From Prevotella melaninogenica (GTDB lineage Bacteria; Bacteroidota; Bacteroidia; Bacteroidales; Bacteroidaceae): a stretch of 64,000 bases of DNA. The stretch's first letter is position 1; each line of letters starts with the position of its first letter. Below the pieces are notes generated by a model that was not told where the DNA came from, searched no databases, and worked only from the letters and a program-made list of their open reading frames with translations. Shown here piece by piece: positions 16,773 through 26,100 of the stretch. The stretch covers positions 746,501 to 810,500 of the forward strand of contig NZ_CP072347.1 in assembly GCF_018127925.1 (NCBI RefSeq), read 5' to 3'. The position numbers and the translations under genes are program-made.

Positions 16773-18551
16773 ATGGGAAAGAAAATTCAGTTCAGTCTCA
16801 TTTATCGAGACATGTGGCAGAGTTCTGGTAAGTTCCAGCCACGCAAGGATCAGTTGGTACGTATTGCACCTGTCTTCATTGAGATGGGTTGTTTCGCACG
16901 TGTAGAGACCAATGGTGGTGCTTTCGAGCAGGTAAACCTTTTGGCAGGTGAAAACCCTAACGAGTCAGTACGTGCCTACACCAAGATTCTGCATGAAGCT
17001 GGTATCAAGACGCACATGCTTGACCGCGGTCTGAACGCATTGCGTATGTATCCTGTACCTGATGATGTTCGTGCATTGATGTATCGTGTAAAGCATGCTC
17101 AGGGTGTGGATATCACTCGTCTTTTCGACGGTCTGAACGACATTCGTAATATTGCACCTGCATTGAAGTGGGCTAAGGAAGCTGGTATGACTCCACAGGG
17201 AACACTCTGTATCACTACCTCTCCTGTTCATACAATTGAGTACTACTGTAAGTTAGCTGATGAGGAGATCGCAGCTGGTGCAGAGGAACTTTGTTTGAAG
17301 GATATGGCTGGTATCGGTCAGCCTGCATTCCTTGGTGAGTTGACTCGTCGCATTAAGGAGAAGCATCCAGACGTTATTCTTGAGTATCACGGTCACTCTG
17401 GTCCTGGTTTGTCAATGGCTTCTATGCTTGAGGTAGCCAAGAACGGTATTGATATTCTTGATGTTGCTATTGAGCCATTGTCATGGGGTAAGGTTCATCC
17501 AGACGTTATCTCTGTACAGAGCATGTTGAAGAACGCTGGCTTTGATGTACCAGAAATCAACATGGATGCCTACATGAAGGCACGTGCTATGACTCAGGAG
17601 TTTATTGATGAGTGGCTCGGTTACTTCATCAACCCACAGAACAAGATTATGAGTTCATTGCTCCTTGAGTGTGGTTTGCCTGGTGGTATGATGGGTTCTA
17701 TGATGGCTGACCTTGGTGGTATTCGTTCAACTATCAATAACCTCCGTAAGAAGAAGGGCGACCCAGAGCTTTCTGTAGATGATATGCTCGTTAAGTTGTT
17801 CGATGAGGTGGCATATGTATGGCCACGCGTAGGGTATCCTCCATTGGTAACTCCATTCTCACAATATACAAAGAACATTGCTCTTATGAACCTCCTCACC
17901 CTTGAGCAGGGTAAGGGTCGCTTCGTAATGATGGACGATTCTATGTGGGGTATGATTCTTGGTAAGAGTGGTCGTGTTCCTGGTGAGATATGTCAGGAGT
18001 TGAAAGACCTTGCTAAGCAGAAGGGTCTTGAGTTCACTGATGCCGATCCTCACACCTTACTTACAAACGCTCTTGACGACTTCCGTAAGGAAATGGATGA
18101 GAACGGATGGGATTACGGACAGGATGATGAGGAACTCTTCGAGTTGGCTATGCACCCAGAGCAGTACCGTAACTACAAGAGCGGACAGGCTAAGAAGAAC
18201 TTCCTTGCTGATCTTCAGGCTGCAAAGGATGCGAAACTCGGTGCAAAGGTAAGCCCAGAGGAGGCTGCTGCATTCAAGCATGCTAAGGCTGATGCTATTG
18301 TTTCTCCTGTTAAGGGTCAGCTCTTCTGGGAGTTCCAAGGTGATGGAGAGGCTGCTCCAGCTATCGAACCATTCATCGGTAAGGAGTACAAGGAAGGTGA
18401 TGTCTTCTGTTACGTTCAGGCTCCTTGGGGCGAGTTCGTAACTGTTCCTGCCGCCCTCGGTGGTAAGTTGGTTGAAATCAACGCTAAGCAGGGTGCTAAG
18501 GTTGATAAGGGCGATGTTATCGCTTACATCGAGAGAGCACACGAAGAATAA
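16773..18551 (+). CDS. carboxyltransferase of the oxaloacetate decarboxylase alpha/pyruvate carboxylase B family, without biotinyl lysine
   Basis: A 592-residue protein; the ATG at 16773 gives the family N-terminus (IQFSLIYRDMWQSS, equivalent to the LRDAHQS metal/substrate motif). The TIM-barrel carboxyltransferase domain covers about residues 1-300, with carbamylated-lysine motif LCLKDMAG (Lys176) and metal ligands YHGH (His206, His208). A conserved carboxylase domain follows to about 460. The C-terminal 85 residues look like a biotinyl/lipoyl beta-hammerhead, but where AMKM should be the sequence reads QAPWG (549-553), so it cannot be biotinylated there. It may use a separate carrier protein, or the domain is structural. 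Transcribed singly; a terminator follows. Confidence 0.85.
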   Translation: MGKKIQFSLIYRDMWQSSGKFQPRKDQLVRIAPVFIEMGCFARVETNGGAFEQVNLLAGENPNESVRAYTKILHEAGIKTHMLDRGLNALRMYPVPDDVRALMYRVKHAQGVDITRLFDGLNDIRNIAPALKWAKEAGMTPQGTLCITTSPVHTIEYYCKLADEEIAAGAEELCLKDMAGIGQPAFLGELTRRIKEKHPDVILEYHGHSGPGLSMASMLEVAKNGIDILDVAIEPLSWGKVHPDVISVQSMLKNAGFDVPEINMDAYMKARAMTQEFIDEWLGYFINPQNKIMSSLLLECGLPGGMMGSMMADLGGIRSTINNLRKKKGDPELSVDDMLVKLFDEVAYVWPRVGYPPLVTPFSQYTKNIALMNLLTLEQGKGRFVMMDDSMWGMILGKSGRVPGEICQELKDLAKQKGLEFTDADPHTLLTNALDDFRKEMDENGWDYGQDDEELFELAMHPEQYRNYKSGQAKKNFLADLQAAKDAKLGAKVSPEEAAAFKHAKADAIVSPVKGQLFWEFQGDGEAAPAIEPFIGKEYKEGDVFCYVQAPWGEFVTVPAALGGKLVEINAKQGAKVDKGDVIAYIERAHEE

Positions 18552-18575
18552 AGAAAGATTATTATAAATGATAGG

Positions 18576-18635
18576 GCCACGGTTCCTCATTCATGGCGGT
18601 GTAAAACTGTCTGGGAGAGGAAGCGTGGCTTTTTT
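18576..18635 (+). terminator. Rho-independent terminator of the carboxyltransferase gene
   Basis: GCCACG/TTCCTC pairs with GAGGAA/CGTGGC around a 28-nt loop, ending in TTTTTT. Confidence 0.8.
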
Positions 18636-18641
18636 GATTAT

Positions 18642-19175
18642 ATGGATTATCAGGCAATTATCAATAAATACTATCCAGAGGATAACGAACTCCGCCATAT
18701 CCTCTTGGTTCATAGCCGTGCGGTAGCGGATAAGGCACTTGCTGTTGCCGACCATCACCCAGAATTGTCGCTCAATCGACAATTTATAGAGGAAGCTGCT
18801 ATGCTGCATGATATAGGTATTGTTCGTTGCAATGCACCGAGTATTCAATGCTTTGGAAGCGAACCTTATATCTGTCATGGACGTATTGGTGCTGAAATAT
18901 TGCGTGCAGAGGGCTTTCCTCAACATGCTCGTGTCTGTGAACGCCATACGGGAGCAGGTATAACACGCAGCCAAATCATCGCACAAAAGCTACCACTTCC
19001 AGAACAAGATTTCCTTCCAGAAACAATGGAAGAGAAAGTTATTTGTTATGCTGACAAGTTCTTTTCTAAGACACATCTTGATGAAGAAAAGACAATTGAA
19101 CAAGCGATAAAGAGTCTTTCAAAATTTGGAGAGGAAGGACTTGTTCGTTTCCGTGAGTGGGTGAAGATGTTTTAA
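18642..19175 (+). CDS. HD-domain phosphohydrolase
   Basis: A 177-residue cytosolic protein of the metal-dependent HD superfamily. Ligands are visible in order: His24 (LLVHSRAVADKA), His56-Asp57 (AAMLHDIGI), histidines at 79 and 101 (CHGRIG, CERHTGAG) and Asp138 (CYADKF). Such small HD proteins hydrolyse nucleotides or other phosphomonoesters; the substrate here is unknown. It starts just behind the terminator of the previous gene, so it must have its own promoter or rely on readthrough. Length is normal for the family. Confidence 0.85.
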   Translation: MDYQAIINKYYPEDNELRHILLVHSRAVADKALAVADHHPELSLNRQFIEEAAMLHDIGIVRCNAPSIQCFGSEPYICHGRIGAEILRAEGFPQHARVCERHTGAGITRSQIIAQKLPLPEQDFLPETMEEKVICYADKFFSKTHLDEEKTIEQAIKSLSKFGEEGLVRFREWVKMF

Positions 19176-19331
19176 GCCTCTTTTAGTGTGCATCGCTTTA
19201 CTTAATTTAGATGGTTTAAGTACTATTGTTCTCTTTTTCCATGTTGACAGTCTCTTACTGATATGTAACAAGATGATTGATTTGTTATACTCGTAATAGT
19301 TTAAGTCATTATTTCTTTGTACTTTTGTATT

Positions 19332-20222
19332 ATGATAAGAAAGAACCCATATACAGAGGAGAAATATAAGCATTATAGAGTGACGGAGCCTGCTCCGTTG
19401 CTTGAATGGTTGTTGGCTAATCTGAATGAGAGCAAGAACAAGGTGAAAGCAACGCTACAGAACCGTGGTATCAAGGTGAACAGCAAGTGCGTTACGCAGT
19501 TCGATTATCAGCTGAAGGCAGGCGACAAGATATCTGTCAGCAAAAGCAAGAAGAACGATTTGTTCCGCAGTCGCTATGTGAAGATTGTTTATGAAGACAG
19601 ATTCTTGGTAGTGATCGAGAAGAATATCGGTATTCTTTCAATGGCTGCTGGTCATTCTTCGTTGAATGTTAAGACCGTTCTTGATGATTATTTCCGCAAG
19701 ACAAAGCAGAAGTGTACGGCACATGTTGTGCATCGACTTGACCGTGATACATCAGGACTGATGATTTATGCTAAGGACATACAGACGGAGCAGTTACTTG
19801 AACATGACTGGCATAATATCGTTTATGACCGTCGTTATGTGGCTGTAGTCAGTGGTGAGATGGAGCATGATGAAGGTACGATTGCCAATTGGCTAAAGGA
19901 TAATAAGTCATATGTAACCTATAGCTCGCCAGTGGATAATGGTGGAAAATATGCCGTTACACATTTCCATGTACTTGATCGTACGGTAGCGCACAGCCTT
20001 GTTGAGTATCAGTTAGAGACAGGTCGTAAGAACCAGATTCGTGTACATTCTGCTGATATGGGACATCCTGTTTGCGGTGACATAAAGTATGGTAATGGTG
20101 ATGACCCTCTTCATCGTCTTTGTCTACATGCATACGTACTCTGTTTTCATCATCCTGTTACACACCAGCGCATGGAGTTTGAGACACCAATACCTGCTGT
20201 ATTCAGACATTTATTCAAATAA
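19332..20222 (+). CDS. RluA/RluD-family 23S rRNA pseudouridine synthase
   Basis: A 296-residue protein. I take the ATG at 19332 rather than the in-frame TTG at 19317. An N-terminal S4-like RNA-binding region (about residues 15-75) precedes the catalytic domain, with motif HRLDRDTSG containing the nucleophile Asp137, and later the conserved ETGRKNQIRVH segment. It isomerises specific uridines in RNA, probably large-subunit rRNA; which site cannot be decided here. A 51-residue membrane-protein gene starts 11 nt downstream, so both are probably on one transcript ending at the terminator at 20404. Confidence 0.92.
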   Translation: MIRKNPYTEEKYKHYRVTEPAPLLEWLLANLNESKNKVKATLQNRGIKVNSKCVTQFDYQLKAGDKISVSKSKKNDLFRSRYVKIVYEDRFLVVIEKNIGILSMAAGHSSLNVKTVLDDYFRKTKQKCTAHVVHRLDRDTSGLMIYAKDIQTEQLLEHDWHNIVYDRRYVAVVSGEMEHDEGTIANWLKDNKSYVTYSSPVDNGGKYAVTHFHVLDRTVAHSLVEYQLETGRKNQIRVHSADMGHPVCGDIKYGNGDDPLHRLCLHAYVLCFHHPVTHQRMEFETPIPAVFRHLFK

Positions 20223-20233
20223 AGCATGTTTTA

Positions 20234-20389
20234 ATGGAGAATTTACAATATTTTATTGCCCTCCTTGCCGTATTAGTTATCGGGCTTATTCTGATTAAGA
20301 AGATAACAGGTTGTATCTTTCGCATCATCATTACACTTGCTGTTCTTGCTTTTGCCTATTGGGCTTTGACTGGTTCGCACGTCCTTTAG
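20234..20389 (+). CDS. 51-residue two-helix small membrane protein
   Basis: An ATG at 20234 opens a 51-codon frame ending at TAG 20387-20389. It encodes two hydrophobic segments (about residues 5-21 and 28-46) separated by a basic turn (IKKITGC). It starts 11 nt after the pseudouridine synthase stop and ends 14 bp before a very strong terminator, so it fits as the last gene of that transcript. I do not recognise the family. The position, clean hairpin topology and terminator argue that it is real; conservation would settle it. Confidence 0.65.
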   Translation: MENLQYFIALLAVLVIGLILIKKITGCIFRIIITLAVLAFAYWALTGSHVL

Positions 20390-20403
20390 AAATCCTTTTA
20401 TTG

Positions 20404-20455
20404 AATTATTTACGTGAGAATAGATATTGCTTTCTCACGTAAATAATTCTTTTTT
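20404..20455 (+). terminator. strong Rho-independent terminator
   Basis: AATTATTTACGTGAGAA and its exact reverse complement form a 17-bp perfect stem with an 11-nt loop, followed by CTTTTTT. Confidence 0.9.
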
Positions 20456-20736
20456 ATAGTGTTATCTGATTAAATCTTTCACATCTTGGAAAGCGGTTAG
20501 CGTCTTACTCTCTTCGTTAAAACGAACTTAATGCCCCTTTCTCTTTACCTTCAATCGATGTGGTGATGCCTAACACATGTTGTGCGGATGGTAAGCACCT
20601 ATGGTGCTGACCGCTAATTGCGTTTCAATTTGTTATTGAAGTAGAGTTGGTTTGTCGTTCGAAACGTGTTATATAGTTAAACTTTAAGAAGCTGATTTAG
20701 ACATCTTATGGCAAAAAAGATAGCTCTCTCAGAAAC
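20456..20736. other. non-coding stretch with a GGTGCT palindrome
   Basis: No gene. It holds the perfect 15-nt palindrome AGCACCTATGGTGCT at 20594-20608, related to the repeats at 53190-53270 and 57485-57551. Confidence 0.55.
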
Positions 20737-21714
20737 TTATTCTGAGAGGGTTATCTCTTTGTCGTGGATGGTGTAGTGGAAAGAGATGGTATAAGAAAGT
20801 CCGTCTAAGACATTTCTTATATCCTTGTTTCTCTTGATAACACCTGTGTAAGTTTTTGTGTGGTCTAACTTAGCGTCAACAATAATCTTGTAATCGTAGA
20901 GCTGCTCAAGGATTTTAGCAATCTCATTGATTCGCATATTGTTAAATGGGATTATGTCGTCACGCCATACAGCGTCGGCAAGTGCATAACTATTTTCTGT
21001 CTTAATGGTCTTGGAATCCTTGCTGACAGTAGCCTTTTGGTTGGGATGAAGGACAACCTTTCCTTCTCCATTCAGTCCTGTTACTTCCAATCTACCTTCT
21101 ATCAAGCTGATAACTTCTTTTCCATCAGCAGCTTGATCTTTAAAGTTGAAGGTTGTTCCCAATACCTTTGCTGATGCTCCATCACTGTTTACAATGAATG
21201 GTTTTTCAGCATTTTTTGTTACGTGGAACAATGCTTCGCCCTTTAAGTTTACCTTACGCTCGTCGCCCTCAAAGTTATCTGCATAACTAATTGTAGCTCC
21301 CTTGTTGAGCCAAACGGTAGAATTATCAGGTAAAACGACTTTCTTTACCTCGTTCATCGCTGCAACAGTGATAGTTTCTGCAGACTGGTGAAGATATGCA
21401 AAGAGTCCTCCTCCAATCAGTAATACGGCAACAATAATTGCTGCAGCATAGCGGAGGAAATAAAGTTTATTCTTATTTCTGTTCTGTTCTTCGTATTCAG
21501 TGATTTGGTCAAATAGTTTAGTCTCTGCTTCTTCAATTTTCTTAGATGTAGCAAACTGGTTGTTCTTTCCTAAATGGAAAGCCAACTCCATCTCGAAGAA
21601 TTCCTTTTGGTTTTCCTCCGAGACCGCCAGCCATTCAGCTAACTGCTCCATCTCCTTGGCTGTTGCTTTGCCAATAAGATAGTCTTTAATGGTCTTGTTA
21701 TTTATTTCACTCAT
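20737..21714 (-). CDS. FecR-family anti-sigma factor
   Basis: A 325-residue inner-membrane regulator; the start at MSEINNKTIKDYL (21714) is preferred to the upstream ATG at 21777. The cytoplasmic N-terminal part (about 1-85) would hold the ECF sigma factor, one membrane helix lies at about 93-115, and the periplasmic FecR domain follows, with VVLPDNSTVWLNKGATISY and DNFEGDERKVNLKGEALFHV segments. A C-terminal secretin/STN-like segment (INEIAKILEQLYDYKIIVDA) can contact the TonB-receptor signalling domain. It works with the sigma factor at 22394 and the STN-containing receptor at 23176. It is 679 bp downstream of the sigma gene, separated by repeat DNA. Confidence 0.93.
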   Translation of the reverse strand: MSEINNKTIKDYLIGKATAKEMEQLAEWLAVSEENQKEFFEMELAFHLGKNNQFATSKKIEEAETKLFDQITEYEEQNRNKNKLYFLRYAAAIIVAVLLIGGGLFAYLHQSAETITVAAMNEVKKVVLPDNSTVWLNKGATISYADNFEGDERKVNLKGEALFHVTKNAEKPFIVNSDGASAKVLGTTFNFKDQAADGKEVISLIEGRLEVTGLNGEGKVVLHPNQKATVSKDSKTIKTENSYALADAVWRDDIIPFNNMRINEIAKILEQLYDYKIIVDAKLDHTKTYTGVIKRNKDIRNVLDGLSYTISFHYTIHDKEITLSE

Positions 21715-21777
21715 TCTGTTTTGTTTCAACTGAGGCGTATTGTATTTTAATATTTTAGTCAGCAGTTTTCCTGCCAC

Positions 21778-22393
21778 TCACTTCTTATAACAACCTAATT
21801 CGTCTTTTTACGTAATAGGAATTAATAAAAAATGTTATAAAGGTTGATATATCATCAGATTATGTAATGTGTTCACATTGCTAACTAAGGGTTGATGGCG
21901 TATTCTTCTCAATAAATATTGTTGTTATATTCCTTTACTTCTTACACCATTGGTGCCTCTGTGGGCTACGTGTCTTTAAATTAATACGCTTTTATCTCCG
22001 TGCACCCGTGTGAGATTTACTTTAAAAAGATAAAGAAATATATTGACAAAATATTCGAAGAAAAGGTGGAAAGATGGCTTAGAACGGAACTGTTTTAGTA
22101 TCTTTGTAAGTTGTTTACTATCAGATAGTTGTGAATAAGGATTTTAAAAGGTGGTTAATTGGACTTCAAAAGGGCGTTAGTAAGACCTCAAAAGGGCACC
22201 TTTTGCAAGCCTAAAGGGCGTTAATTGCAAGCCATTTTGTGGTCTTTATAAAAGCGATATGTGAAAAATCAGGACAAAACGAGATGTTTTGAAGTTTGGA
22301 GTATAAGGTCTACTTTTTGTGTTTAAACTTTTAAGAGATGCCACTTATAACCACTATAAATTTCTTGCCACATACTTTTTCTTTGAAAAGTCC
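21778..22393. other. non-coding gap between sigma and anti-sigma genes
   Basis: No gene. It contains dispersed repeat copy C (22141-22235) and, around 21950-22010, words (CCTCTGTGGGCTACGTGTC, TCTCCGTGCACCCGTGTGAG) that resemble the inverted repeat at 11020-11285. Confidence 0.55.
22141..22235. repeat. dispersed intergenic repeat, copy C
   Basis: Opposite orientation to A and B: GGACTTCAAAAGGGCGTTAG, TAAGACCTCAAAAGGGCACC, GCAAGCCTAAAGGGCGTTAA. Confidence 0.75.
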
Positions 22394-22918
22394 TTAAGTA
22401 TGTCGCTTTAACCTTGTTCTTAAAGTCTTCAAAGCCTTGTATAAATGTACCTCAACTGTGCGAATCGAGATTCCTAACTGCTCTGCAATCTCCTTGTTTT
22501 TCTTATCGTGCTGATAACTCAGTATGAAAACTTCACGACATTTAGCAGGAAGTTCGCTGATGGCATCGTTGATTTGCTTTCTTGTCTCCAGTCCTTCTAT
22601 GTAGCCCATTACGTCGTTAGCCTCTGGGTCATAATAGTCTAACTTGAACTGAGTTACTTTCTTTACGCTGTCAGCATGGTTGTTGACAACGGTGCGGTGC
22701 TTAATGACATTGAGTGCACGAGTATAGACAATACGATAAAGGAAAGCCTTAATATGGCTTTCGTCTTCAATATCTTCTTTGTGTTTCCACAGCTCCATGA
22801 AAGCTTCCTGCACGATATCCTCTGCCTCATCGTCTTGTACAAGCCGAGTAGCATAAAAGGAGAGGGAGGGATATAATGCCCTAAATATCTGTCGGAACCT
22901 TTGTTCTGGTAATGTCAT
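22394..22918 (-). CDS. ECF-type RNA polymerase sigma-70 factor
   Basis: A 174-residue sigma factor of the Bacteroidetes PUL-associated group. Region 2 (about residues 8-75, with VQDDEAEDIVQEAFMELW) binds core polymerase and the -10 element; region 4 (about 115-170, with KNKEIAEQLGISIRTVEVHL) binds -35 DNA. It would be held by the FecR protein at 20737 and released when the STN-domain receptor is occupied, driving susC/susD transcription. Its promoter element (TATCTTTG, minus, 23013-23020) faces away from that of the receptor gene. Confidence 0.95.
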   Translation of the reverse strand: MTLPEQRFRQIFRALYPSLSFYATRLVQDDEAEDIVQEAFMELWKHKEDIEDESHIKAFLYRIVYTRALNVIKHRTVVNNHADSVKKVTQFKLDYYDPEANDVMGYIEGLETRKQINDAISELPAKCREVFILSYQHDKKNKEIAEQLGISIRTVEVHLYKALKTLRTRLKRHT

Positions 22919-23012
22919 TGTTTATTCTTTAATCCTGCTTACTATGGTTCTATCCTATCTACAACTTTATTTTTTGCAATGTTGTTAGCAGGAGAATTTC
23001 AATATTTATGAA

Positions 23013-23020
23013 CAAAGATA
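23013..23020 (-). promoter_or_regulatory. -7 promoter element of the ECF sigma gene
   Basis: The minus strand reads TATCTTTG, 95 bp upstream of the ATG. Confidence 0.5.
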
Positions 23021-23106
23021 CACTTTTTATACTTGTAAAGAGGAATGAAGGGGTTAATTTATGTGAAATGGGTATGAGGCATCTTTATTAAATAAAGATA
23101 ATTGAC

Positions 23107-23114
23107 TATCTTTG
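23107..23114 (+). promoter_or_regulatory. -7 promoter element of the susC-like gene
   Basis: TATCTTTG, 62 bp upstream of the ATG at 23176. Confidence 0.5.
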
Positions 23115-23175
23115 TGTATGTAAACTCAATGTTTTGTTAGTGTATTGTAAGAATAATACTATTTAAACTGATTCC

Positions 23176-26100
23176 ATGGTGATATATGGTCGTCTGAAAG
23201 TATTACTTTCCCTCAGAACGTTTATGTGTGCCTTTCTTTTGATGATAGGTGTACATAGTGTTTCTGCACAGGTATCACTAACAACAAACCAAACTGATTT
23301 AAAGACTGTTATACAACGAATTAAGTCGAAAACTAAGTATCGTTTTTTCTATGATGATGCGCTTGGAAAACAGAAGGTTAATGCTGTTTCTATAAGTAAT
23401 TTACCGATTGATTTTGTCTTGAATAGACTCTTTGAAAATACGGGGATAACTTATAAAATCATCGATAATATTATCTATCTGAAGAAGGAGAAACTAGCTA
23501 TAAAAAATAGATATACGAACAGTACGGAAACTACTTACCAACAACGTAAGAGAGAGGAACCCGCTGTGTCAACGCTCTATACCTTTAATGGGCAGGTGCA
23601 AGACGTAGAGGGTAATCCTCTTATTGGTGCAACCATCATGGTAAAGGGTAGCTCTAAGGTACGTGCGATGTCTGATTTAGAGGGTAAATTTGTTTTGAAA
23701 TCAGAAACACCTAACCCTATTTTGATTATTTCTTGTATCGGTTTTGATGCGATAGAAAAGCGTATAGAGAATAGAAATAATCAGTTGTTTGTGTTGAAGG
23801 AGAGTCCCTATGAGTTAGAGGCAGTCTTTGTAACAGCTTTGGGTATCAGCCGTTCGGGTACAGCTTTGAACTATAATGTCAAGCAGATGGATGGTGACGA
23901 GTTGAACAAGGTGAAGACAACTAACATTGCGAATGCTTTGGGTGGTAGGATGGCTGGTATTTCTGTCAATGAGTCAGCAGCAGGAATGGGGGGCGCAGCG
24001 CGTGTGGTAATGCGTGGTCCGAAGTCTTTAGCGCAGAGCAATCAACCGCTTTATGTGGTCGATGGTATTCCTATTAACAATCGTAGTAATGATGATGTGA
24101 AGGGAGGTATCTATTCGATACAGCCTGGTGCAGAGGGTATTTCGGATATTAATCCTGATGATATTGAGAGTGTGTCGGTGCTTAGTGGTGCTGCAGCTGC
24201 AGCCCTCTATGGATCAGCCGCAGCGCAGGGAGCAGTGATGATAAAGACAAAATCGGGTCGAGTAGGGAAGACGTTGGTAGAGTTTTCTACAAGTACACAG
24301 TTCCTTTCTCCCTTTGTTTTACCTGATTTCCAGAACGAATACAGTAACCGTACCAATGAAATGAAGTCATGGGGAACGAAGAATGCGTCGGGTACTGGTG
24401 GTTATACACCAAAGGATTTCTTCCGTACGGGAGTCAACTTTACGAATAATGCAAGTTTGACGGCAGGTACTGAGCGTAATCAAGTATACCTATCTTTAGG
24501 GTCATCGACGGTGTCTGGTATTATTCCTAACAACGATTTCCAACGTTATAACCTCACATTTAAAAACGTATTTACCGCATTGGAGGATAGGTTAAGGCTA
24601 ACTTTCTCCTTTAAGTTCGTCAGAGAAAATGACAAGAATATGTTGGCACAGGGACAATACTTCAATCCGCTGACCTCTGTTTATCTTTTTCCACGTGGTG
24701 AGAACTTTAATGCTATAAAGGAGTTTGAAACCTATGATGCAGTGCGCAATATCAATTTGCAGAACTGGAACTATGGAGATGACTTGAAGATGCAAAACCC
24801 TTATTGGGTTACGAACCGTATGTTGAAGACAACAAAGCGTAACAGATACCTCACTGACCTTGGTGTGAAGTATCATCTTACGAATTGGTTAGCTCTTGAA
24901 GGAAGACTTCGTTGGGATGAAGCTGTTAATAGATTGGAAGACAAACGATACGCTTCAACGCTTGATATCTTCGCTCATTCGCCTTACGGATATTATAGTT
25001 ATTGCAAGATAAATGACCGTTCTTTCTATGCAGATGTTATGGCTGACGTTACTAAACGATGGGGTGCTCTCTCGCTGGTAGCAAACGTTGGTAGTGCTTT
25101 CTCACATACATCCTATGACGTGTCAGGTTTTCAAGGAGGTTTAAAAGCGCCTTCAAATATCTTTACTCCTAATGGAATAGATTATAATAGAGTGTCGGGA
25201 GATAACCGTCCAATCTTTGATATCACGCGTCATGCAATTCATTCCGTACTTGGGAGTGTGGAGTTAGGTTGGCAAGAACGGGTTTATCTGACAGTGACAG
25301 GGCGTAACGACTGGGACTCTTCACTTAGTAATACAGCCCAACAGTCCTTCTTCTATCCTTCTGTGGGTATGTCGACTATTCTCTCAAAGATGCTCAAATT
25401 GCCGAAGTTCGTTGACTTCTTGAAGTTCCGTACCTCATGGGCTTCAGTGGGTTCTGCCATTTCTCCTAATATTTCCTCTGCTTGGCGGTATGAGTATGTT
25501 CCTTCTACTGGTACTTATCATACGGTTACTTATAAGTTTCCAGATAACTTCTATCCAGAGCGTACGAACTCTTGGGAAGCGGGAATGACGGCACATCTGT
25601 TTAAAGAAGCTATGTCTGTAAAGTTCACGTTGTACCAATCAGATACGAAGAATCAAACCTTCCTTCGTTCGATTACACTTGGCGGGGCGTTTAATCGTGA
25701 GTATATTCAAGCAGGAGATGTGCAGAATCGAGGTTTAGAATTGAGCATTGGCTATAACAAGAAGTGGAGTAATCTTCGTTGGTCAACCAATATGACTTAT
25801 AGTACAAATCGTAACCGGGTTGTTAGATTACTTGATAATCCTAATGAAACTTTGCGCCAAGGCGGTTTGAATGGGTGTGAGGTGATATTGACACAAGGCG
25901 GTACGATGGGCGACCTCTATACCTTTACTGATTTTAAGCGTGATATACAAGGCAACATCTTACTTAATTCTGATGGACAGGTGATGCAGATGGAGTTAGC
26001 TTCACCTAAGTTGGTTGGTTCTGTTTTACCTAAGGCGCAACTTGGTTTCAGCAATAATTTCTCATGGAAAGGAATAGAACTTGGAATGTTGATAACAGCC

